The translations under genes and the position numbers were made by a program. The notes below the pieces were generated by a model, which ran no database searches, had not been told where the DNA came from, and was given only the letters and a program-made list of their open reading frames with translations. From the NCBI GenBank assembly GCA_900768465.1, contig CAAGCY010000003.1:124001-188000 (forward strand): 64,000 nt of DNA, read 5' to 3'. Below are positions 45,607 through 53,121 of the stretch, piece after piece (within the stretch, counting starts at the first letter, position 1; every line of letters starts with the position of its first letter). This DNA is from Alphaproteobacteria bacterium. Lineage in GTDB: Bacteria; Pseudomonadota; Alphaproteobacteria; CAAGCB01; CAG-977.

Positions 45607-47337
45607 TCATCCCTGCGTTTCTAAAGCCGCTTTGACGTACGGCGCATCGGTTTTGCTGTCAAACGGGCGGGGAAGAATCCCCAGCTGCGGCGCCACCGTC
45701 GAAATGATGCGTCCCGCCGTCGGCACGGCGTTCCAACCTGCGTTGTTAAAATTATGGGTTTCGGCAATGCCTTTCGGCGCATCAATCATGACCATCAAAA
45801 CATATTGCGGGTCATCCATCGGAAACGCCCCCAAAAACGACGTGCGGATTTTACCTTCGACGTACTTGCCTTTTTCGACTTTGCGCGCCGAACCGGTTTT
45901 GCCGCCGACTTCGTAGCCCGCGATATTCGCCCGCTTTGCCGTGCCGTGCATAACAACTTTGCGCATAATAGCGCGCATTGTGGCGGATGTCTTCTCCGAA
46001 ATGACGCGGCGACCTTTTTTTTCCGAAGCGGTGCGGCGCGAAAGCAATGTCGGCGTGTGATAAACGCCGCCGTTCACAACCGCCGCCGCCGCCGCGACAA
46101 CGTGCAAAGGCGATACCGACAGCCCGTAACCGTAACCGATGGTCGCCGTGCTTAAATCGCCCCATGAAGACGGTGCCGACGGAATGACCGTTTCGGGCAG
46201 TTCGATGATCGAACGGCTGAGCAATCCGAATTTTTCCAGATATTCGCGCTGTGTTTTCTTGCCGACCGACAAAGCGATTTTCGCCGACCCGATGTTGGAC
46301 GATTTTTCCATGACTTCGGAAAGAGTCAGAATTTTTTGAACCTTTTTTTCATCCCGAATTTTAAAGCCCGCCAAAATCAAGGGATTTCTGGCGTCGAAAG
46401 TGTCAGACACCTTGATTGAACCCGAATCCAGACCGATTGCCGTGTTGAACGTTTTCATGACGGAACCCAGCTCGTATTTGCCTGCGGTAATCGTGTTGGC
46501 AGGCGGAATGGCGCCGCGGCGGTTGTTCGGATCAAAGTCGGGCAGGGAGACCATGGACACGATTTCACCCGTTTTCGCGTTCATCAAAATCGCGGAAGCT
46601 CCCTCCGCCATATACTTTTTGACGCTGTCGAGCAGAACGGAACGCACCGAGTTTTGAACCCCCGCGTCCAAAGACAGACGCAGGATTTCTTTGTCTTTCA
46701 ACAGTTTGTCGTTCATCGCCTGTTCGACGCCGGAAATGCCTTTGCCGTCGATGTCCGCCCAGCCCAAAACATGGGAAAACAGCGGACCTTGGGGATAAAC
46801 GCGCACTTCGCCCGTTTCAAAGTTCAGCTGCGGAAAGCCCAAACGGTTTGCTTCGTACAGTTCGCGGGGAATCAGATTGCGCTTGACGTACACGAATTTT
46901 TTGCCGCTTTTAAGCTTTTTGAGCAAAGGCTTGTATTTCACGTCGGGCAGCGTTTCCGCCACAGCCGCGGCAAGCGTTTCGGGGTTTTTCAGTGTTTCCG
47001 TGTCAACGTACAAATCCGCGGACGGCAAACTGGTCGCCAACACGACGCCGTTGCGGTCGATGATGTCGGCGCGTTCCATTTTGATGTCAAGCGCGCGGGT
47101 TTGAATCCGCCGTTCGCGGCGCGGTTCTTCGGAAAAACCGTGCAAAGAAACGGAACACAGTTTGCCCCCGACAATCGTAAAAGCCGCGCAGAACAAAAAT
47201 ATCGTCACAATCAGGCGGTTTTTTCCTTCTTCCAAAACGGAATCCGATTGTTTCCCCGAAAAACGAAACCGTTCGGGCAGGGGCAGTTCTTGTCCCAGCC
47301 GATATACGGAATCTTGTTTTTTGGAGGAAAAAAACAT
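45607..47337 (-). CDS. ftsI: Peptidoglycan transpeptidase FtsI (PBP3)
   Basis: Divisome transpeptidase. N-terminal membrane anchor about residues 41-60, PBP dimerisation region, and a transpeptidase domain with S292-x-x-K295 (GSVMK), SSN at 346-348 and KTGSA at 480-484 (the last motif has Ser where most proteins have Thr). 576 residues. Starts 4 bp after ftsL. Confidence 0.95.
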   Translation of the reverse strand: MFFSSKKQDSVYRLGQELPLPERFRFSGKQSDSVLEEGKNRLIVTIFLFCAAFTIVGGKLCSVSLHGFSEEPRRERRIQTRALDIKMERADIIDRNGVVLATSLPSADLYVDTETLKNPETLAAAVAETLPDVKYKPLLKKLKSGKKFVYVKRNLIPRELYEANRLGFPQLNFETGEVRVYPQGPLFSHVLGWADIDGKGISGVEQAMNDKLLKDKEILRLSLDAGVQNSVRSVLLDSVKKYMAEGASAILMNAKTGEIVSMVSLPDFDPNNRRGAIPPANTITAGKYELGSVMKTFNTAIGLDSGSIKVSDTFDARNPLILAGFKIRDEKKVQKILTLSEVMEKSSNIGSAKIALSVGKKTQREYLEKFGLLSRSIIELPETVIPSAPSSWGDLSTATIGYGYGLSVSPLHVVAAAAAVVNGGVYHTPTLLSRRTASEKKGRRVISEKTSATMRAIMRKVVMHGTAKRANIAGYEVGGKTGSARKVEKGKYVEGKIRTSFLGAFPMDDPQYVLMVMIDAPKGIAETHNFNNAGWNAVPTAGRIISTVAPQLGILPRPFDSKTDAPYVKAALETQG

Positions 47338-47341
47338 CAGC

Positions 47342-47668
47342 TCACTCCCGTTTTGAAGCGGAAGCGTACGACACCCGAATCAGCCCCGATTCGCGAACGT
47401 CGTTTTTAAACGGAAGGGCGGCAAAGCCTTTGATTTGATTGGCGACAATCGGCTTCATTTTCGCATGGCGTTCGCTCAGGTTCCGAATTCGGTCGGGGCT
47501 GTTCAAAAACGACCACTCCGCTTTTAAAACCTGAAGAACGCCCTGATCGGATTCGATTTGCGCGTTGATGGAATTTAATTCTTTTTCCAATCCGACGACG
47601 CGGTTTTTGATGACGAACATTCCCGTCGCCATTGTTGCAAACATCAGTATCAACACAAAACGCGCCAT
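47342..47668 (-). CDS. ftsL: Cell division protein FtsL
   Basis: Small bitopic divisome protein. 108 residues: a membrane segment at about residues 4-19 followed by a coiled-coil periplasmic region (VVGLEKELNSINAQIESDQGV then LKAEWSFLNSP). The WSFLNSPDRIRNLSERH stretch is the conserved alphaproteobacterial form. Identified mainly by position between rsmH and ftsI and by this shape. Confidence 0.85.
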   Translation of the reverse strand: MARFVLILMFATMATGMFVIKNRVVGLEKELNSINAQIESDQGVLQVLKAEWSFLNSPDRIRNLSERHAKMKPIVANQIKGFAALPFKNDVRESGLIRVSYASASKRE

Positions 47669-47671
47669 GGG

Positions 47672-48604
47672 TCAGCCCTCCGCTTTTTCGGCGACGCGCA
47701 AACGGGCGGAACGCGCGCGGGGGTTGAATTTCGTTTCCGATTCCGTGGGCAAAATCGGCTTTTTGGTAATCGCTTTCAAGGTTGCCGCCTGTTTTTCGAC
47801 AACAGGCATATAGCGCGACGGATTGGCGGTTTTGCCGCTTTTTTCCTGCATGAACGTTTTGACGATGCGGTCTTCCAGCGAATGAAAAGACACGACTGCC
47901 ATTCTGCCGCCAGCTTTCAAAAGATCGTGCGCGGCGGACAAACCGCTTTCCAGCTGTCCCAATTCGTCGTTGACGTAAATGCGCAAAGCTTGAAAGCTGC
48001 GGGTTGCGGGGTCGATGTCTTCGCGTTTGTGCGGAACGGTGCGGCGAATTAAATCGGCGAATTCCAAAGTCGTTTTGAACGGCGCGGTTTTGCGCTGTTC
48101 GACCACGGCGGCGGCAATGCGGCGGGAAAAGCGTTCTTCGCCGTATTTGTAGATGATGTCCGCGATTTCGCGTTCGCCGAACGTGTTTAAAACATCGGCG
48201 GCGGACAGCCCGTTTTGGCTCATCCGCATATCAAGCGCGCCGTCTTTTTGAAATGAAAAGCCCCGTTCCGCGCGGTCGATTTGCATCGAGGAAACCCCGA
48301 TGTCCAGCATAACGCCGTCAACAAAATCGACGCCTTCGCCGCGCACCAGTTCAGCCATTTCGCCAAACGTGCCGTGCAATAAGTGCAGGCGTCCTTTGTA
48401 AGCGTCAACCAGTTTTTGCCCTTCGCGAATTGCGTCGGGGTCGCGGTCGATGGCGTAAACGGTGCAGTCGGCGGCATCCAAAACCGCGCGGGTATAGCCG
48501 CCCGCGCCGAACGTGCCGTCAACATAGACTCCGCCGTCCTTGGGCGCGATGCTTTCGACGACTTCGTTTAACAAAACGGGAATGTGCGGCGTTTTTTCAG
48601 TCAT
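47672..48604 (-). CDS. rsmH: 16S rRNA m4C1402 methyltransferase RsmH
   Basis: N4-methylates C1402 in 16S rRNA using SAM. The N-terminal HIPVLLNEVVESI start and SAM loop DGTFGAGGYTRAVL are clear, then GVMLDIGVSSMQID and FSFQKDGALDMRM. 310 residues. Overlaps mraZ by 8 bp, a standard mraZ-rsmH pairing. Confidence 0.97.
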   Translation of the reverse strand: MTEKTPHIPVLLNEVVESIAPKDGGVYVDGTFGAGGYTRAVLDAADCTVYAIDRDPDAIREGQKLVDAYKGRLHLLHGTFGEMAELVRGEGVDFVDGVMLDIGVSSMQIDRAERGFSFQKDGALDMRMSQNGLSAADVLNTFGEREIADIIYKYGEERFSRRIAAAVVEQRKTAPFKTTLEFADLIRRTVPHKREDIDPATRSFQALRIYVNDELGQLESGLSAAHDLLKAGGRMAVVSFHSLEDRIVKTFMQEKSGKTANPSRYMPVVEKQAATLKAITKKPILPTESETKFNPRARSARLRVAEKAEG

Positions 48605-49076
48605 TGTCGCCCCCGTTTTTCAGCTTGAAGTGTTTGGCAAGCGCCAGTTCGCGGCGTTTGAGCGCCAAAGCTTCGTAAGTTTCGGGGTTCCAAATCTGAA
48701 ATGTTTTGCCTTTGCCGACGAACAGGGCTTTGTCGGTAATGCCCGCATGCTTTAAAAGCTTGTCGGTCAAAACGATGCGCCCCGTCGAATCGAACGGGAA
48801 TTCCTTGGCGTCCGCAAAAATCAAATCGGTCAAGTCGTCCTGTTCGTCGGAAAAAGCATCAAAGGAATTTTCAATGTCGTTTGCCATTTTTTCCATCATT
48901 TCGGACGTGCGGCATTCGATGCACGGCTGGCTGAACGACCGGAAAGCCGTCAGCTGTGTTTCCTTTTGTTCCAGCAAAGCCCGAAAATCCGCAGGGATGG
49001 ACACGCGCCCTTTGGCATCCACTTTGTTCAAAGTGGTGTCGAGAAACAGACTGTATTTTCTGTCAGTCTTCGGCAT
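48597..49076 (-). CDS. mraZ: Transcriptional regulator MraZ
   Basis: DNA-binding repressor of the mra/dcw operon; AbrB-type ring of octamers in E. coli. Two MraZ domains with DAKGRVSIP near residue 19 and a second DSTGRIVLT near 93. 159 residues, normal. First gene of the cluster; a 10-bp-phased TGGG array, its expected binding signature, lies upstream at 49144-49209. Confidence 0.95.
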   Translation of the reverse strand: MPKTDRKYSLFLDTTLNKVDAKGRVSIPADFRALLEQKETQLTAFRSFSQPCIECRTSEMMEKMANDIENSFDAFSDEQDDLTDLIFADAKEFPFDSTGRIVLTDKLLKHAGITDKALFVGKGKTFQIWNPETYEALALKRRELALAKHFKLKNGGDND

Positions 49077-49400
49077 GTGTTAAAACCCCTTTCGTTTCTG
49101 TCCGATTCCCGAACTTCTTGCTCGGTAGGCAAAATTTTCCCTGTGGACTCTTATGGGATAGCATGGGATTTTATGGTTCGTCAATGGGTGAAAATGGGCT
49201 AAAGCGGGATTCGACGGCAAAAAAAGGCGGCGAATTTTTGAAAATGGCAAGGGATTCAGCCGTGCGGCATGGAGCGCAAAAAAATAACGGAAAAAATCAA
49301 ATTTTTTTCGGATAAAAATCGGGAATCGGCTTTGTTCCCGTGATGTTCTGGGTGAGGGTGAAAAGAATCGATTCGGAAGCGTGCATCGAATCGGAAAAGC
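49077..49400. other. dcw leader region: no gene, regulatory DNA
   Basis: 324 bp between mraZ and rnpB with no credible coding frame. It holds the TGGG repeat array (49144-49209), a possible mraZ promoter on the minus strand (TTGACG at 49179-49184, 18-bp spacing, TATCCC), and six GANTC sites (49208, 49253, 49323, 49365, 49370 and 49388, as start positions). The other part is AT-rich and carries no obvious terminator or RNA structure that I can see. Confidence 0.6.
49144..49209 (+). promoter_or_regulatory. MraZ-type TGGG repeat array upstream of mraZ
   Basis: Seven units spaced 10 bp apart with one 11-bp step: TGGA 49144, TGGG 49154, TGGG 49164, TGGT 49174, TGGG 49185, TGGG 49195, CGGG 49205. 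E. coli MraZ binds TGGGN boxes separated by 5 bp, the same 10-bp period. The 11-bp step coincides with the TTGACG -35 element on the opposite strand. The boxes read on the strand opposite to mraZ transcription. Confidence 0.65.
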
Positions 49401-49759
49401 GTGTCAGACAATCTGTAAGCCGGGTTCTGTAATCGACGATTATTCTTCTGCGGCAATCGTTGCCGATTGTCTGTAGCGACCTACCTTTGGCGGGGTCAGA
49501 AACGCCCCCTTTAAGAATAGCCTCATTTGGTCTTGCTTCCGATAGGGCTTGCCGTGCCTTTTCCGTTGCCGGAAAAGCGGTGCGCTCTTACCGCACCATT
49601 TCAACCTTGCCCGCTTGAATCAAGCGTCGGCGGAATTTTTTCTGTTGCGCTTTCCCTTGGGTTGCCCCAGCCGGACGTTATCCGGTATCGTGTTTCTGTG
49701 AAGCCCGGACTTTCCTCAACATGGACAAGCCATGCAGCAATCGTCCGATCGTCTGACAC
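49401..49759 (-). ncRNA. rnpB: RNase P RNA
   Basis: Catalytic RNA of RNase P that matures tRNA 5' ends. The diagnostic GAGGAAAGTCCGGGC sequence is on the minus strand near the 5' end, the 3' end has the ACAGAACCCGGCTTA element, and P1 is closed by GTGTCAGAC (49751-49759) pairing with GTCTGACAC (49401-49409), extended by G-U pairs. About 359 nt; exact ends within a few bases. Preceded by a good promoter at 49767-49795. Confidence 0.96.
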
Positions 49760-49766
49760 GGGGCGT

Positions 49767-49795
49767 ACAGTACGGGGTTTAACGCTTTGCGTCAA
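49767..49795 (-). promoter_or_regulatory. Promoter of rnpB
   Basis: Minus-strand TTGACG (-35) and TACTGT (-10) separated by exactly 17 bp, 7 bp before the P1 5' strand. The -35 overlaps the stop codon region of the HAD hydrolase gene. Confidence 0.75.
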
Positions 49796-50592
49796 CCGAA
49801 TTCTTGCATTAAAACGGCGGCAAGCCCGTCGTTGTCGTTTGTATCGGCGATTTTGTCCGCGATTTGCTTGACATCGGCGGGGGCGTTTCCCATAGCGACG
49901 CCCATGCCCGCGAATTTCAGCATGTCTACGTCGTTGTAGTTGTCGCCGAACGCGATGACGTCCCGCGCCGTAATGCCGAAGCGTTCGCACAATACCGCCG
50001 CCGCCGCGGATTTTGACGCGGAGATGTTCATGACTTCCAAATACGTCGGCTGGGATTTGTAAATGCGGCACATCGGATACAGCGGGGCAAAGTGCGCTTG
50101 AACTTTGTCCAAAACATCGGCGTCGCCCGTGCAAAGGACTTTGTGAACCACGGCGTCGTCGGGCAATAATTCGGCGGGGCTGCCTTCGGTCATCGGGGCG
50201 TGGGTGACGCTTTGTTCAAAACGAAGCGAAGGCAGATTCGCGTCATCGACTATCCAAAGCCGGTCGCTGTATGTCGAACAGCACAAATCGGGGAATTCGG
50301 CTTTGATTTGGTGCTTGACCTCTATCGCCAAAGCTTTGGTCAATCCGCTTTCCCAAACTTTGTTGTCGTTTTCGTCCCAAATCAGCGCGCCGCTGAAGCC
50401 GATGACGGGCATTTTGATTCCCAGCTCTTGATTGATTTCGCGCACCGAAGACGGCTGGCGTCCCGATCCCAGTATGAAAGGAATCCCTTTTGAAACGACA
50501 AACTGCGCCGCTTGGATTGTCGCGGGGGTCAAACGGTGTTGTGAATTGACCAAAGTGCCGTCAATGTCGCTGAATACCATTTTATAAGTCAT
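49792..50592 (-). CDS. Cof-type HAD-family phosphatase
   Basis: 266-residue phosphatase of the Cof/YbiV group of HAD hydrolases that act on small sugar and cofactor phosphates. The catalytic FSDIDGTL motif has Asp9 (nucleophile) and Asp11; the Mg-binding GDNYNDVDML motif is near residue 217, and an inserted C2-type cap occupies the middle. Substrate unknown. Its start overlaps the end of the amidase gene by 11 bp. Confidence 0.9.
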   Translation of the reverse strand: MTYKMVFSDIDGTLVNSQHRLTPATIQAAQFVVSKGIPFILGSGRQPSSVREINQELGIKMPVIGFSGALIWDENDNKVWESGLTKALAIEVKHQIKAEFPDLCCSTYSDRLWIVDDANLPSLRFEQSVTHAPMTEGSPAELLPDDAVVHKVLCTGDADVLDKVQAHFAPLYPMCRIYKSQPTYLEVMNISASKSAAAAVLCERFGITARDVIAFGDNYNDVDMLKFAGMGVAMGNAPADVKQIADKIADTNDNDGLAAVLMQEFG

Positions 50593-51247
50593 GGGAAACT
50601 CCTTTCAAAACCGCGCTTATCCGTTCTGCCGTCCTTTTGCCGTCCGACAACAGGGCTTCGGGGTAAAAATGCCGCTGAAAAGCCGTTGTCGCGGCGTTCA
50701 AGTCCGTTGTGTCGTAGCCGATTGAGCTTAACATCTGCTTTATGGAACAGACAGGCTGACAAAAGTCGTTCGTCCAAAAGCCTATGCCGTTTTCCGCCAG
50801 CTTTGACCACGGGAACAGCTCGCCGGGGTCTTGCTTGCGCGTCGGGGCGACGTCGGAATGTCCCAAAACCGCCAAAATGCGGCGGCGGGACAGAATGTCC
50901 TTGCATAAAGCGATTAAAGCGTCGATTTGGGCATCGGGAAACGGCGTGTATCCGAATTCGTGTCCCGGATTGGCGATTTCGATGCCGATAGAGCGGCTGT
51001 TTGTATCCGTTTCGCCGCGCCAGAACGAAATGCCGGCGTGCCACGCGCGCGATTCTTCGTCCACCGGATTGTAAATATCGCCGTTTTCAAAAACGACGTA
51101 GTGCGCGCTGACGCCGGAGGTCGGATCAATCAGCCGGTTCAGCGCGGTCTGTTCCGATTTCATACCGGTATAATGCAGGACGATCATGTCGATCGGCAAC
51201 AAACGCCTGTTGAAATTCGGTGATGGGCAAATCAAAACGGGGCGCAT
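50582..51247 (-). CDS. AmpD-like N-acetylmuramoyl-L-alanine amidase
   Basis: 221-residue Amidase_2 family enzyme that cleaves the MurNAc-L-Ala bond. Zinc ligands appear in LHYTGM and GHSDVAPTRKQDPG; the GIEIANPG and FPWSKLAENG elements fit. There is no signal peptide, so it is probably a cytoplasmic AmpD-type enzyme for muropeptide recycling (1,6-anhydro products). The slt gene elsewhere in the window would make such substrates. Coupled to the HAD gene. Confidence 0.9.
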   Translation of the reverse strand: MRPVLICPSPNFNRRLLPIDMIVLHYTGMKSEQTALNRLIDPTSGVSAHYVVFENGDIYNPVDEESRAWHAGISFWRGETDTNSRSIGIEIANPGHEFGYTPFPDAQIDALIALCKDILSRRRILAVLGHSDVAPTRKQDPGELFPWSKLAENGIGFWTNDFCQPVCSIKQMLSSIGYDTTDLNAATTAFQRHFYPEALLSDGKRTAERISAVLKGVSHDL

Positions 51248-51446
51248 GAAAAATCCTTTCGTTTCCAGAGGGCGCGGACTATTTTAAGAACGTTTTTCGT
51301 TTTTTCAATCAGATATTTGATATGGAAAAAGGTTATCACGATTCAATATGCCGCACGTTACTCTTTATCGCCAACATTACCCCTCTGTTCCGGCGGGAGC
51401 GGGACGATACGCGCAAGGGTTTTTAGTCCCGACGTTCTTTATCTTA

Positions 51447-51475
51447 TTGTCTTTTTTGTCCAAAACTGCTACCAT
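51447..51475 (+). promoter_or_regulatory. Possible promoter of the GNAT gene
   Basis: TTGTCT and TACCAT separated by 17 bp, 28 bp before the ATG of the acetyltransferase gene. Each hexamer matches 4 of 6 consensus positions. Confidence 0.4.
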
Positions 51476-51503
51476 ATCGGCAGTGTTTAAAAGGAGTTTC
51501 GCC

Positions 51504-52388
51504 ATGTCAAACCGAAAACAGAGTGAGACCGATGTCGGACAGTCCGCTTACAAAGAAGCCGCCGCCCGCGAAACATTGATGCAAACTCTGTCAAAAACTT
51601 CTGCGCAAAACTCCGGCATTCGAATCGTTAACCCTGCTCCTGAACATTATGATGCTTTCGTTAAAGCCTGCGGGCAAATGAGGGCGTATGTCAACGATCC
51701 GTCCATTCCCGACGATATCGGCAAAAAAGAAAGCAAGGGCTTTATTTTCGCCCGTGACGAATTCGCAAATTTGACCAAAGCCGACTTTGAAACAAAGGTT
51801 GTGGACAATTACCGTAAAAAGGAGGAAAAAGATGCCGAAAAACCGGAGTATTTCCGGTTCATCATGGACGGTAATACAATAGTCGGTTCTGTCAATGCCC
51901 GTGCGATGAAAATGGATGATTTCGATATTAAAAACGGATTGGAACCGTATCGGGAATGGAGCCATATCAGCGAAAAAGGGGCAAAAATCACGACTTCCAC
52001 CCTGATTTTGCCGGAACATCGCGGCAAAGGCATCATCGGACAGGCGGAAAAACTGTTTTTTGACGAACTGAAATCCAAAGGTATTGACGAGATAACTTCC
52101 ACGGTTTTATCCGAAAACGACGGTTCCAATCGGGCGCAAAAGAAACTGATTGAAAAATTTGGCGGGAAGTCTTATCAAATTCACGGCGATCCGGACGGAA
52201 AAGGTGTCCGGCACTACAACCGCTATGTCATCAGAACCGACACGACGGGCAAAGACAAAACAAAATACAACGAACAAACAGCCGCTAAACAGCCGTTGAT
52301 GCGGACGTTGAGCGATATCGCCGCCAAACGGCAAATGCAAACGACCGTCCTGCAAACACAGGCGCTCGGAAAAAACGTCGGACGGTGA
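51504..52388 (+). CDS. GNAT-family acetyltransferase with repeated terminal motif
   Basis: 294 residues; central GNAT fold (about residues 40-250) with the acetyl-CoA loop in LPEHRGKGIIGQAEKLF and a later ENDGSNRAQKKLIEKFG segment. Short terminal extensions resemble each other: ETLMQTLSKTSA near residue 24 and QPLMRTLSDIAA near residue 262. ATG at 51504 follows AAAGGAG. The gene is isolated between the amidase and TRL genes in a low-density stretch, so it may be acquired. Target unknown. Confidence 0.85.
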   Translation: MSNRKQSETDVGQSAYKEAAARETLMQTLSKTSAQNSGIRIVNPAPEHYDAFVKACGQMRAYVNDPSIPDDIGKKESKGFIFARDEFANLTKADFETKVVDNYRKKEEKDAEKPEYFRFIMDGNTIVGSVNARAMKMDDFDIKNGLEPYREWSHISEKGAKITTSTLILPEHRGKGIIGQAEKLFFDELKSKGIDEITSTVLSENDGSNRAQKKLIEKFGGKSYQIHGDPDGKGVRHYNRYVIRTDTTGKDKTKYNEQTAAKQPLMRTLSDIAAKRQMQTTVLQTQALGKNVGR

Positions 52389-52493
52389 CGTTCTTTAATA
52401 TCTTTGAAAATCAATTTCCGGCGGTTTCGTTTTTTAGGTGTCTCGGTTGAGCGAGGGCAACACTATCATTTAACAACATCGAGAGATTAAGTA

Positions 52494-52522
52494 TTGGTTT
52501 TATACGCCAAAACGGTTATACT
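52494..52522 (+). promoter_or_regulatory. Promoter of the TRL lipoprotein gene
   Basis: TTGGTT and TATACT separated by 17 bp, 56 bp before the ATG of the TRL gene. Confidence 0.55.
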
Positions 52523-52578
52523 CAGCAAGTCCGAAGGGACAGTACCGATGATTTAATTTCAAATTTGATGAGGTTTTT

Positions 52579-52902
52579 ATGAAAAAACTTGCTTTATTGA
52601 CGGTGTTAATCGGTTCGATGATGATGTCCGCCTGCGCGGTCATTCCGTCGAATATGGCTATCTTTTCTCCGGTCGCCATTGACGCCGTTTCGCCGAACCA
52701 GGCGTTTGTCAACAACAACGTTAAACCGTTGAAACGCGGCGAAGCGACCCAAACGGGTGTCGTTTTGTTCTCGACGGGCGATGCGTCCATCGAAGCCGCC
52801 ATGAAAAACGGCAACATTACCAAAGTTCACCACGTCGATTACAAAACGACGACGGTTTTGTTCCTGTACACGAAACAGACAACCATCGTTTACGGTGAAT
52901 AA
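52579..52902 (+). CDS. TRL-like lipoprotein
   Basis: 107-residue lipoprotein. Lipobox MMSACA (Cys19). The TGDASIEAAMKNGNITKVHHVD core and the C-terminal TKQTTIVYGE match the TRL (tRNA-associated locus) family of small lipoproteins, function unknown. In agreement with that family name, tRNA-Leu(CAA) begins just 85 bp after the stop, on the other strand. Strong promoter and terminator flank it, so it is a monocistronic gene. Confidence 0.85.
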   Translation: MKKLALLTVLIGSMMMSACAVIPSNMAIFSPVAIDAVSPNQAFVNNNVKPLKRGEATQTGVVLFSTGDASIEAAMKNGNITKVHHVDYKTTTVLFLYTKQTTIVYGE

Positions 52903-52915
52903 TCCAAACGAATCG

Positions 52916-52946
52916 AAAGCGGCTTTCAACGAAAGCCGCTTTTTTT
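52916..52946 (+). terminator. Rho-independent terminator after TRL
   Basis: Perfect 12-bp stem AAAGCGGCTTTC/GAAAGCCGCTTT, 3-base loop, followed by a run of T. 13 bp past the TRL stop. Confidence 0.9.
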
Positions 52947-52950
52947 ATAA

Positions 52951-52979
52951 CAAAAAAACGCCGATTTGCTCGGCGTTTT
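52951..52979 (-). terminator. Rho-independent terminator after tRNA-Leu
   Basis: Minus-strand stem AAAACGCCGA/TCGGCGTTTT with 5-base loop and a T run, 8 bp past the tRNA CCA end. Confidence 0.85.
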
Positions 52980-52987
52980 AAATTTTA

Positions 52988-53074
52988 TGGTGCCCCTGGC
53001 CGGAATCGAACCAGCACGATCGTAAGATCAACAGATTTTGAGTCTGCCGCGTCTACCAGTTCCGCCACAGGGGC
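52988..53074 (-). tRNA. tRNA-Leu (anticodon CAA)
   Basis: Class II tRNA of 87 nt including an encoded CCA. Acceptor GCCCCTG/CAGGGGC, D arm, anticodon stem GCAGA/TCTGT enclosing loop CTCAAAA (anticodon CAA, for UUG codons), a long variable arm of about 15 nt (TGATCTTACGATCGT), and T arm with GGTTCGAATCC. Followed by its own terminator. The only tRNA seen in the window. Confidence 0.97.
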
Positions 53075-53121
53075 ACTCAAAACAAAAGTGAATATACATC
53101 CTTTTGCGAAGATGTCAACAA

